From Achromobacter deleyi (lineage in GTDB: Bacteria; Pseudomonadota; Gammaproteobacteria; Burkholderiales; Burkholderiaceae_B), in assembly GCF_016127315.1 (NCBI RefSeq), contig NZ_CP065997.1:372001-436000 (forward strand): a stretch of DNA of 64,000 nucleotides. The letters are read 5' to 3'. Under the pieces are notes generated by a model. It searched no databases, was not told the DNA's origin, and was given only the letters and a program-made list of their open reading frames with translations. Positions within the stretch are counted from its first letter, which is position 1. Each line of letters begins with the position of its first letter. The position numbers were made by a program, and so were the translations under genes. Positions 62,672 to 64,000 of this stretch are shown piece after piece.

Positions 62672-63652
62672 ATGAACACAAGAAAATGGACCAACCTGCT
62701 GTGCGCCGCGCTGATCGGCGCGGGCGCCGCCGCGCCCGCCCTGGCCGACGACTATCCATCGCGGCCGATCCGCATGGAGGTCGGCTACGCGGCCGGCGGA
62801 CCGACCGACGTGATCGCCCGCATCCTGGCCAAGCGCATGTCCGAGAGCCTGAAGGCCTCGATCGTGGTGGAGAACAAGCCGGGCGCCAGCGCATCCATCG
62901 CCGCCAACGACGTGATGCGGTCGGAACCCGACGGCTACAAGGTGCTGGTGACCTCGCTCACCCTGAACGTGAATCCGCTGCTGTACCCCGAGCGCTACAA
63001 CTATGACGCCGTCAAGGACTTCACCCCCGTCGGCAATTTCGCCAAGCTGCCGATGGTGGTGGTGACGAGCTACGGCTCGCCCTACAAGACCATGCAGGAG
63101 CTGGTGGCCGCGGCCAAGGCCAGCCCGGACAAGCTCACCTTCGGCTCGTCGGGCATCGGCGGGTCGGCCCACCTGACGGCCGAGATGCTGTCCAACATGA
63201 CCGGCGCGCGCATGATGCACGTGCCCTTCAAGGGCAACGGGCCGGCCCTGCAGGAAATGCTGGCGGGGCGCATTTCGTTCATGTTCTATCCCAGCGTCGG
63301 CATCGCCAACTACGTGGCGCAGAAGCAGTTGCGCGTGCTGGCCATCGGCACGCGCGAACCGCAACCCGACTTTCCCGGCGTGCCGACGCTCGAAAGCCTG
63401 GGCTATCCCGGCTTCGACGAGGCCGCCACCTGGGTCGGCATGCTGGCGCCGCCCGCCACGCCCAAGGCCATCGTCGACAAGCTGAACCAGGCCGCCAACG
63501 AGGCCCTGGCCGATCCGGCCGTGCGGCAGCAGCTCGCCTCGCTCGGCGCCCTGGCCGACGGCGGCACGCCGGAGCAGTTCAGCCAGTTCCTGGTGCAGGA
63601 CCGCAAGCGCTGGGCCGACGTCATCAAGAAAGGCAATGTCAAAGGCGAATGA
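62672..63652 (+). CDS. Bug-family periplasmic binding protein (tripartite tricarboxylate transporter)
   Basis: 326-residue binding protein with ribosome site AAGGAGGAG. Signal peptide MNTRKWTNLLCAALIGAGAA ends near ALADD; the mature protein starts YPSRPIRMEVGYAAGGPTDV, the diagnostic opening of the Bug/TctC family. The large membrane subunits of a TctAB system are not in the window, as is frequent for orphan Bug proteins in Alcaligenaceae. It presumably binds a carboxylate that the operon degrades. Confidence 0.92.
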   Translation: MNTRKWTNLLCAALIGAGAAAPALADDYPSRPIRMEVGYAAGGPTDVIARILAKRMSESLKASIVVENKPGASASIAANDVMRSEPDGYKVLVTSLTLNVNPLLYPERYNYDAVKDFTPVGNFAKLPMVVVTSYGSPYKTMQELVAAAKASPDKLTFGSSGIGGSAHLTAEMLSNMTGARMMHVPFKGNGPALQEMLAGRISFMFYPSVGIANYVAQKQLRVLAIGTREPQPDFPGVPTLESLGYPGFDEAATWVGMLAPPATPKAIVDKLNQAANEALADPAVRQQLASLGALADGGTPEQFSQFLVQDRKRWADVIKKGNVKGE

Positions 63653-63674
63653 TGGCCCACCGGAGCAGCCTGCA

Positions 63675-64000
63675 ATGAGCGCCCGGCTGGACGATTGCTA
63701 TTCCATCGAGCGCCTGCGCGCCGCGGCCCGGGCGCGCCTGCCGCGGCCGGTGTTCGACTTCTTCGACGGCGGCGCCGAAGACGAGATCACGCTGCGCGAG
63801 AACGTCGGCGCGTTCCAGCGCCTGCGGCTGGCGCCGCGGGTGCTGCGCGATGTCTCGCGGGTCGACCTGGCCGGGCTGCTGCTGGGCGCGCCCGCCGCCC
63901 TGCCCTGCGCCATCGCCCCCACCGGCGCGGTCGGCTTCGGCTGGCGTGGCGGCGACGTGGCGCTGGCGCGCGCCGCGGCGCAGGCCGGCATTCCCTACGC
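63675..64000 (+). CDS. FMN-dependent alpha-hydroxy-acid dehydrogenase, 5' part only
   Basis: The first 108 residues of an (S)-2-hydroxy-acid oxidase/dehydrogenase. [20 protein letters not shown] is the usual start of the family, FFDGGAEDEITLREN is the FDFIDGGA...TLRxN motif, and CAIAPTGAVGFGW is the beginning of the FMN barrel. Runs off the right edge of the window. Starts 22 nt after the Bug gene, so it belongs to the same operon, which suggests that a 2-hydroxy acid is a pathway intermediate. Confidence 0.85.
   Translation, partial: MSARLDDCYSIERLRAAARARLPRPVFDFFDGGAEDEITLRENVGAFQRLRLAPRVLRDVSRVDLAGLLLGAPAALPCAIAPTGAVGFGWRGGDVALARAAAQAGIPY

Overview
The window is about 68% G+C with no tRNA, rRNA, CRISPR array or insertion sequence that I can see. 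A Bug-family tricarboxylate-type binding protein, many LysR/IclR/MarR regulators, amino-acid and peptide ABC systems and several aromatic ring hydroxylases together point to a metabolically versatile betaproteobacterium of the Alcaligenaceae, most like Achromobacter or Bordetella (inference from gene style, not from a search).

Layout. 1-4.1 kb: 5' part of ettA, an EamA exporter divergent from an AraC regulator, an acidic/His-rich hypothetical protein, then a gene-free stretch holding a 164-nt element bounded by perfect 32-bp inverted repeats. 4.1-9.6 kb: a five-gene peptide-type ABC importer on the minus strand. 9.8-28 kb: a MarR regulator divergent from a long plus-strand catabolic operon with IorA/IorB-type 2-oxoacid oxidoreductase, reductase, Rieske dioxygenase alpha and beta, CoA ligase, thiolase-like protein, Zn-ribbon/OB-fold fused to a degenerate SDR, cyclase-type amidohydrolase, SDR and a branched-chain-type ABC importer with fused LivM-LivG. 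Composition and order resemble iad auxin (indole-3-acetate) degradation loci.

28-33 kb: a glycosyltransferase, a LysR regulator, an unannotated-looking 42-residue basic protein gene with its own promoter and terminator, and an IclR-KDPG aldolase-KDG kinase operon. 33-41 kb: a 1919-residue tandem UvrA behind a near-consensus LexA box, followed by split pabB and pabC. 41-45 kb: a Fur-box-preceded FecI/FecR/TonB-receptor iron uptake unit. 45-48.4 kb: a NahR-like LysR regulator divergent from a three-component salicylate 5-hydroxylase-like oxygenase without a reductase. 48.4-54 kb: tcdA and a MacA-MacB-outer-membrane-factor efflux operon.

54-59.5 kb: MFS transporter, ChaC, PdxH, flavin reductase, FAD oxidoreductase and PurU, all on the plus strand. 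59.5-64 kb: a LysR regulator divergent from a catabolic operon (Fe-alcohol dehydrogenase, TauD/TfdA-type dioxygenase, Bug binding protein, start of an FMN 2-hydroxy-acid dehydrogenase).

The most interesting system is the 10-28 kb operon. Its enzymes can be arranged as a CoA-dependent route: dioxygenation of indole-3-acetate, CoA activation, retro-aldol removal of acetyl-CoA by a Cys-less thiolase plus DUF35 protein, isatin hydrolysis, and oxidative decarboxylation of isatinate by the Ior-type enzyme. That order of reactions is my inference.
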